From contig NZ_LT906446.1 in assembly GCF_900187035.1 (NCBI RefSeq), positions 1,302,001-1,366,000 of the forward strand: DNA of 64,000 bases, written 5' to 3'. The DNA is from Megamonas hypermegale (GTDB lineage: Bacteria; Bacillota; Negativicutes; Selenomonadales; Selenomonadaceae). Below are positions 18,751 through 27,091 of the stretch, one piece after another (within the stretch, counting starts at the first letter, position 1; each line of letters begins with the position of its first letter). The position numbers and the translations under genes are program-made. The notes beneath the pieces were generated by a model, which did not search any database, was not told the DNA's origin, and saw only the letters and a list, made by a program, of their open reading frames with translations.

Positions 18751-19374
18751 ATGACAATTTTATGGATTTTTTTTGAAGTAGCTGGTACTATTGCCTTTGC
18801 TATATCAGGTGCATTAGTGGGAATTTCTCGCCGTATGGATATTTTTGGTATTTTAGTATTAGCACTCAGTACAGCTATCGGTGGCGGTATTATCCGCGAT
18901 GTTCTCGTCGGCAATATTCCGCCTAATTCTTTTAAATCACCACTATATATAGCCTTAACAGCTTTAACCACCCTAATTATCTTTATAATATACCGCCAAA
19001 AATTATTAAATTACCGTTCTAAACAAAAAATACGCAAATATTATTTAGTAGCTGATACATTAGGCTTAGCATCATTCACAGTAACAGGAACGACTATTGG
19101 TTTTAGCACATATCCTCAATATCCGCTTTTATCTATAACATTAGGACTTGTTACAGCCATTGGCGGTGGCATTATCCGCGATATCTTAGCCCAGCGTATA
19201 CCATCTGTCTTACAAGAAGAAATTTACGCTCTACCAGCAATACTTGGCGCATGTGTATATCTTTTAATAGCTAATTTCAATTTATTTTTAGCTGTGCCAA
19301 TTTCATTTTTAGCTGTGTTCATCATTCGTATTATTGGTATTTACTACCGATTAAATTTACCTAAAGTCAATTAA
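18751..19374 (+). CDS. Trimeric intracellular cation (TRIC) channel family protein
   Basis: A 207-residue protein with seven predicted helices made of two homologous three-helix halves plus one. The duplicated motif is seen as STAIGGGIIRDVLVGNIPP near 43-61 and VTAIGGGIIRDILAQRIPS near 131-149. This matches the UPF0126/YicG family, the prokaryotic relatives of TRIC K+ channels. Glycine-rich kinks form the pore in the solved bacterial members. ATG at 18751 follows AAAGGA. It is 16 bp after the PepSY gene and 13 bp before another secreted-protein gene, indicating a small operon. Confidence 0.9.
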   Translation: MTILWIFFEVAGTIAFAISGALVGISRRMDIFGILVLALSTAIGGGIIRDVLVGNIPPNSFKSPLYIALTALTTLIIFIIYRQKLLNYRSKQKIRKYYLVADTLGLASFTVTGTTIGFSTYPQYPLLSITLGLVTAIGGGIIRDILAQRIPSVLQEEIYALPAILGACVYLLIANFNLFLAVPISFLAVFIIRIIGIYYRLNLPKVN

Positions 19375-19387
19375 GAAAGAGTCTATC

Positions 19388-19945
19388 ATGCTGAAAAAAA
19401 TTTTATTATCTACATTTTTGACAATATCACTTATTCTTTTTAATTTTTCAGAGCCAACTTATGCTGAAAAAATTGATAATGTGCAACCTGGCAATGCTTA
19501 TCTCGCTGAAGATAGCATTTTATCTTTTAAACTACTAGATAAATTAGATAGCAATACCGCCAAAAAGTTTGATACAATTAGATTTGTTTTAGTCAAAGAC
19601 ATCACTGTAAAAAATAAAATTGTAATCCCTAAAGACACTGTTTTATCAGCAGTCATCACTAAAACCCATAGTAGCCGTATTCTTGGCCAAAGTGGTATAA
19701 TTCGCCTTAAAATAAATGATTACAAAATAAATGATACCCATACACTTCATTTTAAAGATGATTTAAAATTTAAAGGTGGTCATAATTACGCTAACGCAGC
19801 TGCTAGTATTATCATTCCATTTTCAGGATTACTATTTAAAGGAAAAGAAGTTCAATATCCACCCGGTACTGTAATCGAATATAAATTAAATGACAATCTC
19901 GATTTAGGCATAAACGAAGCGCAATTACTATCTATTCTGCCTTAA
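19388..19945 (+). CDS. Secreted protein of unknown function
   Basis: A 185-residue protein with a signal peptide (MLKKILLSTFLTISLILFNF, cleavage likely after TYA near residue 26). The mature chain alternates short beta segments such as FVLVKDITVKNKIVIPKDTVLSAVITKT, which resemble domains found in conjugation-type or organic-solvent-tolerance proteins (a TrbI/SH3-like barrel). I do not recognise a family with confidence. It is the last gene of the plus-strand run and converges on the xth gene, with a shared bidirectional terminator between them. Confidence 0.7.
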   Translation: MLKKILLSTFLTISLILFNFSEPTYAEKIDNVQPGNAYLAEDSILSFKLLDKLDSNTAKKFDTIRFVLVKDITVKNKIVIPKDTVLSAVITKTHSSRILGQSGIIRLKINDYKINDTHTLHFKDDLKFKGGHNYANAAASIIIPFSGLLFKGKEVQYPPGTVIEYKLNDNLDLGINEAQLLSILP

Positions 19946-19947
19946 AC

Positions 19948-19993
19948 AAAAAGCCCAGTAACGAATAAATTTCTCATCATTACTGGGCTTTAT
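19948..19993. terminator. bidirectional rho-independent terminator
   Basis: AAAGCCCAGTAA (19950-19961) pairs with TTACTGGGCTTT (19980-19991). A/T runs on both sides serve the convergent genes. Confidence 0.88.
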
Positions 19994-20752
19994 TTATAAA
20001 TCAAGTTGTAAACTCACTGGACAATGGTCACTGCCAAAATATTCATTGTGAATACCCGCTTGCTTTATCTTATCTTGCAAACTATTGGATACGATAAAAT
20101 AATCAATTCTCCATCCCGCATTGTTTTCACGTGCTTTGCGCATATATGACCACCAACTGTATATACCCGTTTTATCTGGATATAAATAACGGAAACTATC
20201 TGTAAAACCAGCCGCAAGTAGTTCAGTCAGTTTATTGCGTTCTTCATCAGTAAAACCGGCACTCCGACGATTTGTCTTAGGATTTTTTAAATCGATTTCC
20301 GTATGTGCAACATTTAAATCACCACAAATTACCACAGGTTTTTGTTCATTCAATTTAGTTACATAAGCACGAAAATCATCTTCCCAAACCATGCGATAAT
20401 CAAGGCGTTCTAATTCTCGTTTAGAATTTGGCGTATATACACATACCATATAATATTTTTCAAATTCTAATGTTATTACACGTCCTTCATGGTCATGTTC
20501 ATCAATTCCTAAACCATAAGACTCTGAAATAGGTTTTTGTTTAGTGAATATTGCCGTTCCTGAATAACCTTTTTTATCAGCACTGTTCCAATACTGATAA
20601 TAACCAGGCAAATCCAATTGCAATTGATGCGGTTGCATCTTCGTTTCTTGCAGGCAAAAAACATCTGCATCTAAATCATTAAAGGTATCCATAAAACCTT
20701 TATTCATGCACGCTCTAAGTCCATTTACATTCCATGAAACCAATTTAAGCAT
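19994..20752 (-). CDS. xth: Exodeoxyribonuclease III family AP endonuclease
   Basis: A 252-residue endonuclease/exonuclease/phosphatase-fold enzyme for base-excision repair at abasic sites. Motifs visible are [10 protein letters not shown] at the N-terminus, CLQETKMQ (metal-binding Glu), [14 protein letters not shown] (Asp/Asn pair), [20 protein letters not shown] (substrate loop) and the terminal SDHCPVSL with the catalytic Asp-His. It begins 1 bp after rsmA stops, with GGAG inside the end of rsmA. It is therefore translationally linked to the metG-to-rsmA gene series upstream. Confidence 0.96.
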   Translation of the reverse strand: MLKLVSWNVNGLRACMNKGFMDTFNDLDADVFCLQETKMQPHQLQLDLPGYYQYWNSADKKGYSGTAIFTKQKPISESYGLGIDEHDHEGRVITLEFEKYYMVCVYTPNSKRELERLDYRMVWEDDFRAYVTKLNEQKPVVICGDLNVAHTEIDLKNPKTNRRSAGFTDEERNKLTELLAAGFTDSFRYLYPDKTGIYSWWSYMRKARENNAGWRIDYFIVSNSLQDKIKQAGIHNEYFGSDHCPVSLQLDL

Positions 20753-20753
20753 T

Positions 20754-21614
20754 TTATTTCTCCATAGACATTTTACTTAAAATATTGCTAATAGCTGCAA
20801 ATTCTTCCATAGTCAAAGTTTCGCCACGGCGTGTTGTTTCGATGCCCGCTTGTGCTAAAACATCAGCGATTATATTTTTATCCACGCCTATTGATTTTAA
20901 AGCGTTGTTTAAAGTCTTACGGCGCTGACCAAAAGCTGCTTTAACTACACGGAAGAACATCTTTTCATCAATTAAATCAACTGCTGGCTCTTGTCTAACT
21001 TTACAATCCACTACTACAGAATCAACTTCTGGTGGTGGCATGAAAGAACGCGGTGGAACATGTAACGCTATTTCTGGAACAGTATAATACTGTACTGCAA
21101 CCGAAAGTGCTCCATATGTCTTGCCACCTGGAGTTGCCGCCATTCTTTCCGCAACTTCTTTTTGCACCATTACAACGATATCCGTAATCGGTAAATGTTT
21201 TTCTAAAAGTTCCATGATAATCGGTGTTGTAATATAATATGGCAAATTCGCTACAACTTTAAAAGGTTCTTCACCCATTATTTCCAAGATATTAACTTTT
21301 AAAATATCGCCTTGTATTACACGTACATTATCATATGACTCCAAAGTATGTGCTAAAATTTCTGGCAAGCGTTTATCTAATTCTACGCAAGTCACATCAG
21401 CACCAGCTTCACAAAGTGCCTGTGTCAAAGTGCCGATACCTGGTCCAATTTCTAAAACTCTATCGCCCGGCTTGATATCTGCCACATCAACAATTCCCTG
21501 TACAATACCCGCATCGATTAAAAAATTCTGTCCTAAGCGTTTGCTCATATGTAGACCAAAACGCTGTAAAATATATCTTGTAACTTTCTTATCCGCAATA
21601 GTCGGTGCTTTCAT
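20754..21614 (-). CDS. rsmA: 16S rRNA (adenine1518-N6/adenine1519-N6)-dimethyltransferase
   Basis: KsgA/RsmA dimethylates two adjacent adenines in the 3' hairpin of 16S rRNA late in small-subunit assembly. The sequence shows [10 protein letters not shown], the SAM-binding [13 protein letters not shown], the [10 protein letters not shown] catalytic motif (N-L-P-Y), and a C-terminal helical domain with [12 protein letters not shown]. With ATG at 21614 it has 286 residues. AGGAGG precedes it, and an adjacent TTG at 21617 is less likely. It is adjacent to rnmV in the order common to Firmicutes. Confidence 0.97.
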   Translation of the reverse strand: MKAPTIADKKVTRYILQRFGLHMSKRLGQNFLIDAGIVQGIVDVADIKPGDRVLEIGPGIGTLTQALCEAGADVTCVELDKRLPEILAHTLESYDNVRVIQGDILKVNILEIMGEEPFKVVANLPYYITTPIIMELLEKHLPITDIVVMVQKEVAERMAATPGGKTYGALSVAVQYYTVPEIALHVPPRSFMPPPEVDSVVVDCKVRQEPAVDLIDEKMFFRVVKAAFGQRRKTLNNALKSIGVDKNIIADVLAQAGIETTRRGETLTMEEFAAISNILSKMSMEK

Positions 21615-21629
21615 CAATTTCCTCCTAAT

Positions 21630-22175
21630 TCAATTATCTTCTTTATCCAACTGCGCCAAAGCTTTTTCAAATTCATCTCTAGTCACGCCATAATTATTTA
21701 AACGACGCAAAAAAGTCTTAGCATTGGCAAAGCCAATACCTAAGATTTCGCCCACTTTAGCACGGCGCAAACTAGCGCTTTGTGAACCATTTAAACCATT
21801 TAAAATTAAATCCTTAGCACTAAATTCATTTGAAGGTTCAATTTCTGCTGTACGAACCTTTGCTAATGCTTTTCTTATAGCTTCAGGTTTTGCCTGTTCA
21901 ACCCCGATATCATCATTAGCTGTAGCTTCTTGAGCAGGAATGAATGCATGCTTAGCATTCGGAAAGCGTCTTACCAAATACGAACGAATTCTTTCCCCTG
22001 CTGAATCCGGGTCTGTTAAGATAATAATGCCTCTTTTTTCATAAGCTGCTTTTATATTCTTTATCGTTCGTGGCAAAAGATTAAAACCTTCCGTTATAAT
22101 GCAATCAGCTTCTACAGCTTTATTGATTGCTACAACGTCCATTTTCCCTTCAACTACTAGTACTTCTTTTATCAT
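21630..22175 (-). CDS. rnmV: Ribonuclease M5
   Basis: RNase M5 matures the 5S rRNA precursor. The 181 residues have an N-terminal TOPRIM domain with VVEGKMDVVAINKAV (catalytic Glu near residue 9) and ILTDPDSAGERIR (DxD near 55-57), and a C-terminal RNA/uL18-binding domain. It is followed by rsmA after 12 bp. The upstream gap to the yabE-like gene, usually short in related genomes, is here filled by the IStron-like element, so transcription of rnmV probably relies on readthrough or a promoter inside or next to that element. Confidence 0.95.
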   Translation of the reverse strand: MIKEVLVVEGKMDVVAINKAVEADCIITEGFNLLPRTIKNIKAAYEKRGIIILTDPDSAGERIRSYLVRRFPNAKHAFIPAQEATANDDIGVEQAKPEAIRKALAKVRTAEIEPSNEFSAKDLILNGLNGSQSASLRRAKVGEILGIGFANAKTFLRRLNNYGVTRDEFEKALAQLDKEDN

Positions 22176-22221
22176 AAAAAACCTTCTTATCTTTAATTTT
22201 TTTCAACATTCGTCTAGTATC

Positions 22222-22331
22222 TGAACCTCCCACGATTAAAGTCGCAGGGTTCTCGGTCAAGTATTCTAACGAATACAGTATCTCCGAGCTATCCCCATAG
22301 TTCCTACGGTTCTTGTATATGTTATTCAAGA
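22222..22331 (-). ncRNA. putative omega-RNA (TnpB guide RNA scaffold) / IS605 right end
   Basis: Downstream of the TnpB stop, the minus strand reads AAGAACCGTAGGAACTATGG, then GGATAGCTCGGAGATACTGT, and finishes with an imperfect stem CCCTGCGAC...TCGTGGG and GAGGTTCA. In layout this matches the scaffold that TnpB proteins use as guide RNA, ending at the transposon boundary. The would-be guide is the flanking DNA at about 22202-22221. The TnpB partner here is dead, so any function would need a TnpB encoded elsewhere. The assignment rests on remembered family patterns. Confidence 0.65.
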
Positions 22332-22590
22332 TTAAGCTATGTTTAATATTCTTAATCCTTCATCTCTAATATTTATAGCTGCATTTACATCTCTATCGTG
22401 ATGTGTTTTACATTCAGGACAGTTCCACTCTCTAACATTTAAATCTTTTACTTCAATATTTTTATACCCACAATATCCCACGTATTATTTCCATACTATC
22501 ATCTAATATAATCATGACATATGTATAGCAATATAGCAAGTGTTTATATATTAACTGCCTATTTTAAATAACATATACAAGAACTGTAGG
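22303..22590. repeat. 24-bp inverted repeat enclosing the TnpB remnant
   Basis: CCTACGGTTCTTGTATATG... (22303-22326) is the reverse complement of 22567-22590 with a single mismatch. The arms lie on either side of the TnpB relic. In RNA they would make a long stem that loops the relic out and brings the ribozyme core next to the 3' splice site. Confidence 0.85.
22332..22484 (-). pseudogene. tnpB: TnpB (IS605 OrfB) C-terminal remnant
   Basis: About 50 codons encode the TnpB carboxy end: [20 protein letters not shown] followed by [19 protein letters not shown] and a stop TAA at 22332-22334. This includes the second CxxC half of the zinc ribbon and the RuvC-III Asp in RDVNAAINI. The first CxxC half is broken (V-G-Y-C in place of C-x-x-C), and an in-frame stop lies at 22485-22487. 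Everything N-terminal, including the other RuvC residues, is missing. It cannot be an active nuclease. Confidence 0.88.
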
Positions 22591-23055
22591 TTCTGCTTTA
22601 GTCGTATTATGAGGTCTCGTTCATATAGAAACGCTACTTTCTATACAGTTCTCTTATGAACTTCCGTTACTTTCGTAACGGCACAGACTATATCTTATCC
22701 CTCAGCTTTACCTGTTAGAGTCTGTCCACTTCCTCAGTCAATAGCTTACTGAGTACTTCCCTCAAGAGGAATAATCGTTGAACGTTCTCCTATTCGGAGC
22801 TTCGCTGCTGATTGTCCATTTTTCAACACTTAGGATTTAACCTTATGCTATATATCTGATTTTTTCTGCTTTCGCCACATTCACGTTTAACTTTATTTCA
22901 TGTTTACGTTGTAGTTCAGATATCTTTAGGGCTTTCCAGCAATTCAAACAGTATTGGATAGATCTTAGTCTATCTCTACGTACATATTTCTATATACGCT
23001 GACTATTTTGTTCGCCTAACTCATGATTAAAATCACAAGTGTGCGGTTCACAATA
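22591..23055 (-). ncRNA. group I self-splicing intron core (5' part of IStron)
   Basis: Conserved core strings are present in the expected order on the minus strand: the P/Q-region GGACAATCAGCAGCGAAGCT (complement of 22798-22817), the R element GTTCAACGATTA (22772-22783), the S element AAGATATAGTCTG (22684-22696) that completes P7, and a P9 hairpin CCGTTAC-GAAA-GTAACGG (22664-22681) with a GNRA tetraloop. The internal guide GTCAG (22999-23003) pairs with the 5' exon TTGAT with a terminal U-G pair at the splice site, and the pairing extends into AATA/TATT. Catalytic ability is inferred. The R-S pairing includes one G-U wobble. Confidence 0.85.
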
Positions 23056-23093
23056 ATCAAAAATAAAGATTAAAGTGAAGAAAAATAATCTAT

Positions 23094-23122
23094 AAAAAAA
23101 GCCTGTATCCCTTGATACAGAC
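23094..23122 (-). terminator. rho-independent terminator of the yabE-like gene
   Basis: On the minus strand, GTCTGTATC-AAGG-GATACAGGC is followed by TTTTTTT, seven bases after the yabE-like stop codon. It lies between that gene and the IStron-like element. Confidence 0.92.
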
Positions 23123-23129
23123 TCATTTA

Positions 23130-24119
23130 TTAATCTAAAATATAAACTTCTACACCACGACGACCAAAATTTATGGCTTGTGTATAATCTTCCATACACA
23201 AATCAATTGTATAGCCATTTACAGCTCCGCCAGTATCAGCGGCAATTGCTTCGCCATAACCAGGAATATACAAGCGGGTACCAAGTGGAATTACTCTAGG
23301 GTCAACTGCCGCTACACCATAGCGTGCTGGAATACCCAAAGCAGTATAGCCACTACCACCACCATCATATGGCAAATATGCACTAGCTTCCATGTACAAT
23401 ACTTGTGAATAAGAACGGAACCCTACACTTTTTTGTGCTACTGGTTCAGCAATACCTTCACGCACAACTTGGTCTCTTACTCTAACAAGTTGCGTTGTCT
23501 GCATTACTTCTTCGTCTACTTTTACACCATTGTGATATTTTTCTCTTACTAACAAACGATTAAGACCGTTTCTGCCTGCTTGTTCTACTTCTTCAATTCC
23601 TTTAATCAATGAACTATCTGGTTCTTTTATTACATTATATGGTTGAACTTCATCTTTTAATACTAATCTAGTTGATACATTTAATACTTTGATTGTGGAG
23701 TTAGTATTTATCTGAGCATTCTTATTCTGGTCTACAAAATACTTATCTTCATCTAAATTTAAAGAAGACATCAATTCTCCCACTGTTTTTTTAGCTGTTT
23801 TAATAGTTTTTGTATTCCCATCAATTTCAATATTTACAGGAACAGCGCGATTTACGGTAATAACAGAATTATCCCTCACATCACCTGTCGATACACTGTA
23901 ATCATCATTTTCCTGTAAGTTAATACCTGCTTGTTTTAATATACTTTGTGGATTGTTATAAACTGTACTGATTACCTTTTGATTACCATCAGCTACAACT
24001 GTAATATTCTTATTCGTACTAGCAAAACCAGTTAAAGTTGCCATTACAAAACACAAAACAAAACCAATTGTAACTTTACGCTTTGTAGCGTCATGGCTAA
24101 ATAGGTTTCTTAAATCCAT
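23130..24119 (-). CDS. YabE-like cell wall protein: DUF348 repeats, G5 and 3D domains
   Basis: A secreted or anchored protein of 329 residues. A signal/anchor helix at about 17-35 is followed by two ubiquitin-like DUF348 repeats (VVADGNQKVISTVYNNPQSI and IDGNTKTIKTAKKTVGEL regions). Next come a G5 domain (about 150-225, including REKYHNGVKVDEEVM) and a C-terminal 3D domain with ASAYLPYDGGGSGYTALGIP and AADTGGAVNGYTIDLCM. The three conserved aspartates of 3D domains, shared with lytic transglycosylase MltA, are present. ATG at 24119 follows AAGGAGG. Position between tatD and rnmV matches Bacillus yabE. Confidence 0.92.
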   Translation of the reverse strand: MDLRNLFSHDATKRKVTIGFVLCFVMATLTGFASTNKNITVVADGNQKVISTVYNNPQSILKQAGINLQENDDYSVSTGDVRDNSVITVNRAVPVNIEIDGNTKTIKTAKKTVGELMSSLNLDEDKYFVDQNKNAQINTNSTIKVLNVSTRLVLKDEVQPYNVIKEPDSSLIKGIEEVEQAGRNGLNRLLVREKYHNGVKVDEEVMQTTQLVRVRDQVVREGIAEPVAQKSVGFRSYSQVLYMEASAYLPYDGGGSGYTALGIPARYGVAAVDPRVIPLGTRLYIPGYGEAIAADTGGAVNGYTIDLCMEDYTQAINFGRRGVEVYILD

Positions 24120-24143
24120 CAAACTCCTCCTTTTCGGAAACCT

Positions 24144-24172
24144 ATTATACCAATATTTTACACTTTTGTCAA
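24144..24172 (-). promoter_or_regulatory. consensus sigma-A promoter of the yabE-like gene
   Basis: On the minus strand TTGACA (24167-24172), exactly 17 bp, then TATAAT (24144-24149). This perfect consensus promoter starts transcription only about 18 bases before the start codon. Confidence 0.9.
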
Positions 24173-24338
24173 ATTTTTACATAAATATGTAACATTTTTA
24201 TCTGTAAAATTGTAAACATATTTTTCCTAAAAGCCCAATAAAATCAAGCTTTTCCAGCTATATTTCTTTAAATTATTTTCTGTAATGTACAAATGTATTT
24301 CTCGTTATAAAAGACACAGTCATATGTAAAAAATATAC

Positions 24339-24380
24339 AAAAAACCTTGCTTAGATATAAACACTAAGCAAGGTTTTTTT
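24339..24380. terminator. terminator after tatD
   Basis: AAAACCTTGCTTAG pairs with CTAAGCAAGGTTTT, with A and T runs at the two sides, next to the tatD stop codon. It separates metG-tatD from the yabE-like unit. Confidence 0.9.
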
Positions 24381-24381
24381 A

Positions 24382-25146
24382 TCAATCTAAATTAAATACG
24401 TTTATAGCGTTTTGTGTCGTTTGAGATGCTACCTCTTCAAAAGAAATGCCTCTGACTTCTGCTACTTTTTCTGCTATATATTTTACATAAGCAGGCTCAT
24501 TACGTCTGCCACGTTTTGGCACTGGTGCAAGATATGGGCTATCCGTTTCTAAAAGCAATCTTTCAAGTGGAATTTTAGCGATGATTTCTGGTAATTTCGC
24601 CGCATTTTTAAATGTAAGCGGGCCATCTACACCCAAAAACCAACCCATTTTTAATAATTCTTTTGCCATTTCATAGCTACCTGAAAAACAGTGAATTGAA
24701 CCTGTAAGCCCTCTGCCTTCTTTTTTCAATATTGCCATGGTATCGCCATGAGCATCGCGGTCATGGATACTAACTGGCATATGCATTTGACGAGCAACAT
24801 CGAGTTGACGAATGAAAATTTCTTGCTGTTTTTCGCGAGAAGCATTTTCATAATAATAGTCAAGACCGATTTCACCTAGCACTTTTACTTTTGGATGAGT
24901 CATCCACTGTGCCAAAGTATCATAATCGCCTGGCATTAAGCTGAGAGCTTCTTGGGGATGAACACCCGCTCCAGCATAAACGCCATCATATTTTTCTGCT
25001 AATTTTATAGCATTACTTGATGAAACCATCGTATCGCCCATGGTTATAATGCGAGTAACACCGTATTCTTTAGCACGAACGACCATTTCATCGCGGTCTT
25101 CATCATATTTTACATCATCTATATGTGCATGTGTATCTACAAGCAT
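24382..25146 (-). CDS. tatD: TatD family metal-dependent hydrolase
   Basis: A 254-residue TIM-barrel hydrolase of the amidohydrolase superfamily. TatD proteins act as Mg-dependent 3'-5' DNA exonucleases in vitro. Metal ligands are visible as DTHAHID at residues 4-10, GEIGLDYYY with the conserved Glu near 92, SIHDRDAH near 127, HCFSGS near 152 and LETDSPYLAP near 200. ATG at 25146 is 1 bp from the metG stop, so the two genes are almost certainly cotranscribed. Standard length. Confidence 0.95.
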   Translation of the reverse strand: MLVDTHAHIDDVKYDEDRDEMVVRAKEYGVTRIITMGDTMVSSSNAIKLAEKYDGVYAGAGVHPQEALSLMPGDYDTLAQWMTHPKVKVLGEIGLDYYYENASREKQQEIFIRQLDVARQMHMPVSIHDRDAHGDTMAILKKEGRGLTGSIHCFSGSYEMAKELLKMGWFLGVDGPLTFKNAAKLPEIIAKIPLERLLLETDSPYLAPVPKRGRRNEPAYVKYIAEKVAEVRGISFEEVASQTTQNAINVFNLD

Positions 25147-25147
25147 T

Positions 25148-27091
25148 TTATTTCACCTTACTGCCAACAGGCATAGAAGTTTCTACAACCTGTAACTGGT
25201 CACCTTTTGAAGCTGCAAGCAACATGCCTTGAGACATTACACCGCGCAATTTAGCAGGTTTCAAATTAGCAACTAAGATTACATGTTTGCCAATTAAATC
25301 TTCTGGTTTGTAGAATTTAGCAATACCAGATACGACTGTTCTTTCTTCATCACCTAAAGAAACTTGAAGTTTTAAAAGTTTTTCTGTTTTTGGCACTGGT
25401 TCTGCTGCTATTATTTCTGCTACACGTAAATCAACTTTAGCAAAATCATCAATAGCAATCATATCGCCATCTTCTTTAGCTGGTGCTTCTTTTTCTTTTT
25501 TAGCTTTAGCTTCTTTTTTAGGCTGTTCTTTTACTTTCTGTTCTGGTTTTTCTTCTTCAATTTCAATACGTGGGAATAATTGTTCTGGTTTGTTGATTTT
25601 AGTTCCAACTACAGTTTTACCCCATGTTTCAATATCACTTATGCGAACATCAGCAAAATCTTGTGCAATATTGAGCTGACTCCACATCTTGCCAGCAGTA
25701 GTTGGCATGAATGGTTCAATCATTACACTTATTATGCGTAAGCTTTCTGCTAAATCGTATAATACACGATTAAGTTCTGCTTTTTTGCTTTCATCTTTGC
25801 CAAGTACCCAAGGAGTTGTTTCATCAATGTATTTATTGCTACGGCTGATAAAGGACCATACGAGTTTAATGCTATCGCTAAGCTTCATATTATCCATGTA
25901 ATTTTTGTAATCAGCAACAGTTTTCATAGCATCATCTATTAAAGCTTGGTCAACAGGACGAATTTCACCTGGCTGTTCAATAATGCCACCATTATATTTA
26001 TTAATCATACTCAAAGTACGATGTAAAAGATTTCCGAGGTCATTTGCTAAATCAGAGTTAATTCTCTGAATTAAAGCATCGCGTGAGAAGTTACCATCTT
26101 GACCTAAGTTAATTTCACGAAGTAAGAAATAGCGAATTGCATCTGCACCAAATTCATCAATTAAACCGATTGGGTCAATTACATTGCCTTTGGATTTACT
26201 CATTTTATCGCCATCAACTACGAGCCAACCATGACCGTATACTTTTTTAGGAAGCGGTAAATCAAGTGCCATTAAGATTATAGGCCAAATAATTGTATGG
26301 AAACGAACGATTTCTTTACCTACAAGATGTAAATCAGCTGGCCAGAATTTCTTGAATTTTTCTGGGTCATCTAAATAGCCGATTGGTGTCAAGTAGTTTG
26401 TAAGTGCATCAAACCATACATAAATGACATGTTTAGAGTCGATTGGTACAGGAATACCCCAATCAAAAGAAGTACGAGAAATGCATAAATCATCAAGTCC
26501 CTGTTTAATGAAGTTAATCATTTCATTGCGACGAGATACTGGCTGAATGAAATCAGGATGTTCTTCAATATATTGAAGTAAACGGTCAGCATATTTAGAA
26601 ATCTTAAAGAAATAAGCTTCTTCAGCTACTTCTTTTACTTCACGACCGCAATCTGGGCATTTGCCATCTACGAGTTGGCGTTCAAGCCAAAAGCTTTCGC
26701 ATGGAGTGCAGTATAAGCCTTTGTATTCACCTTTATAAATATCGCCTTTTTCATAAATGCGACGGAAAACTTCCTGTACTACTTTTTCATGGCGTTTTTG
26801 TGTGGTACGAATAAAATCATCATTAGATATATTTAAGCGTTTCCACAAATTCTGGAAACCTGCTACAATCTTATCTACATACTCAATAGGTGTAACACCT
26901 TGTTCTTCTGCTTTCTGTTCAATTTTCTGTCCATGTTCATCAGAACCTGTCAAGAAAAATACATCAAAATCAGATAAACGTTTATAACGTGCAATACTAT
27001 CAGCAATAGTTGTACAATAAGCATGACCGATATGCAATTTTGCACTAGGATAATAAATAGGCGTAGTTATATAAAATGATTGCTTAGCCAA
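25148..27091 (-). CDS. metG: Methionine--tRNA ligase with C-terminal tRNA-binding domain
   Basis: A 647-residue class I synthetase. It has the HIGH motif as PSAKLHIGHAYCT near residues 15-27, a zinc knuckle CTPCESFWLERQLVDGKCPDCG near 128-149, and the KMSKS loop as GDKMSKSKGNVIDP near 295. The anticodon-binding domain is followed by a Lys/Glu-rich linker (about 500-535) and a C-terminal OB-fold Trbp111-like dimerisation domain (VDLRVAEIIAAEPVPKTEKL onward). The start is TTG at 27091 after GGGAGG, which gives the family-typical MAKQSFYITTPIYYPS beginning. First gene of the metG-tatD transcript. Confidence 0.97.
   Translation of the reverse strand: MAKQSFYITTPIYYPSAKLHIGHAYCTTIADSIARYKRLSDFDVFFLTGSDEHGQKIEQKAEEQGVTPIEYVDKIVAGFQNLWKRLNISNDDFIRTTQKRHEKVVQEVFRRIYEKGDIYKGEYKGLYCTPCESFWLERQLVDGKCPDCGREVKEVAEEAYFFKISKYADRLLQYIEEHPDFIQPVSRRNEMINFIKQGLDDLCISRTSFDWGIPVPIDSKHVIYVWFDALTNYLTPIGYLDDPEKFKKFWPADLHLVGKEIVRFHTIIWPIILMALDLPLPKKVYGHGWLVVDGDKMSKSKGNVIDPIGLIDEFGADAIRYFLLREINLGQDGNFSRDALIQRINSDLANDLGNLLHRTLSMINKYNGGIIEQPGEIRPVDQALIDDAMKTVADYKNYMDNMKLSDSIKLVWSFISRSNKYIDETTPWVLGKDESKKAELNRVLYDLAESLRIISVMIEPFMPTTAGKMWSQLNIAQDFADVRISDIETWGKTVVGTKINKPEQLFPRIEIEEEKPEQKVKEQPKKEAKAKKEKEAPAKEDGDMIAIDDFAKVDLRVAEIIAAEPVPKTEKLLKLQVSLGDEERTVVSGIAKFYKPEDLIGKHVILVANLKPAKLRGVMSQGMLLAASKGDQLQVVETSMPVGSKVK

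Larger units (their letters stand above)
22221..23055 (-). mobile_element. miniature IStron: group I intron plus IS605-type ends with TnpB relic
   Basis: Read on the minus strand, the block opens directly after TTGAT (plus 23056-23060), the insertion target I recall for clostridial IStrons. It contains a group I ribozyme core, then a 3' TnpB fragment, then an IS605-type right end whose sequence fits an omega-RNA scaffold, ending near GGTTCAG at 22221. No complete TnpA or TnpB can be read, so the element cannot move by itself. It explains the gene-free stretch 22176-23129. The ends are set from sequence logic: left end firm, right end within a few bases. Confidence 0.82.

Noticed and set aside
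22332-22484. A functional TnpB nuclease
   Set aside because: Only about 50 C-terminal codons remain, with an upstream stop and a lost zinc-ribbon cysteine; it is a relic.
22990-23199. A minus-strand reading frame of about 70 codons over the intron left end and the terminator
   Set aside because: It overlaps the yabE-like gene end, its terminator and the group I intron start, has odd composition and no ribosome binding site.
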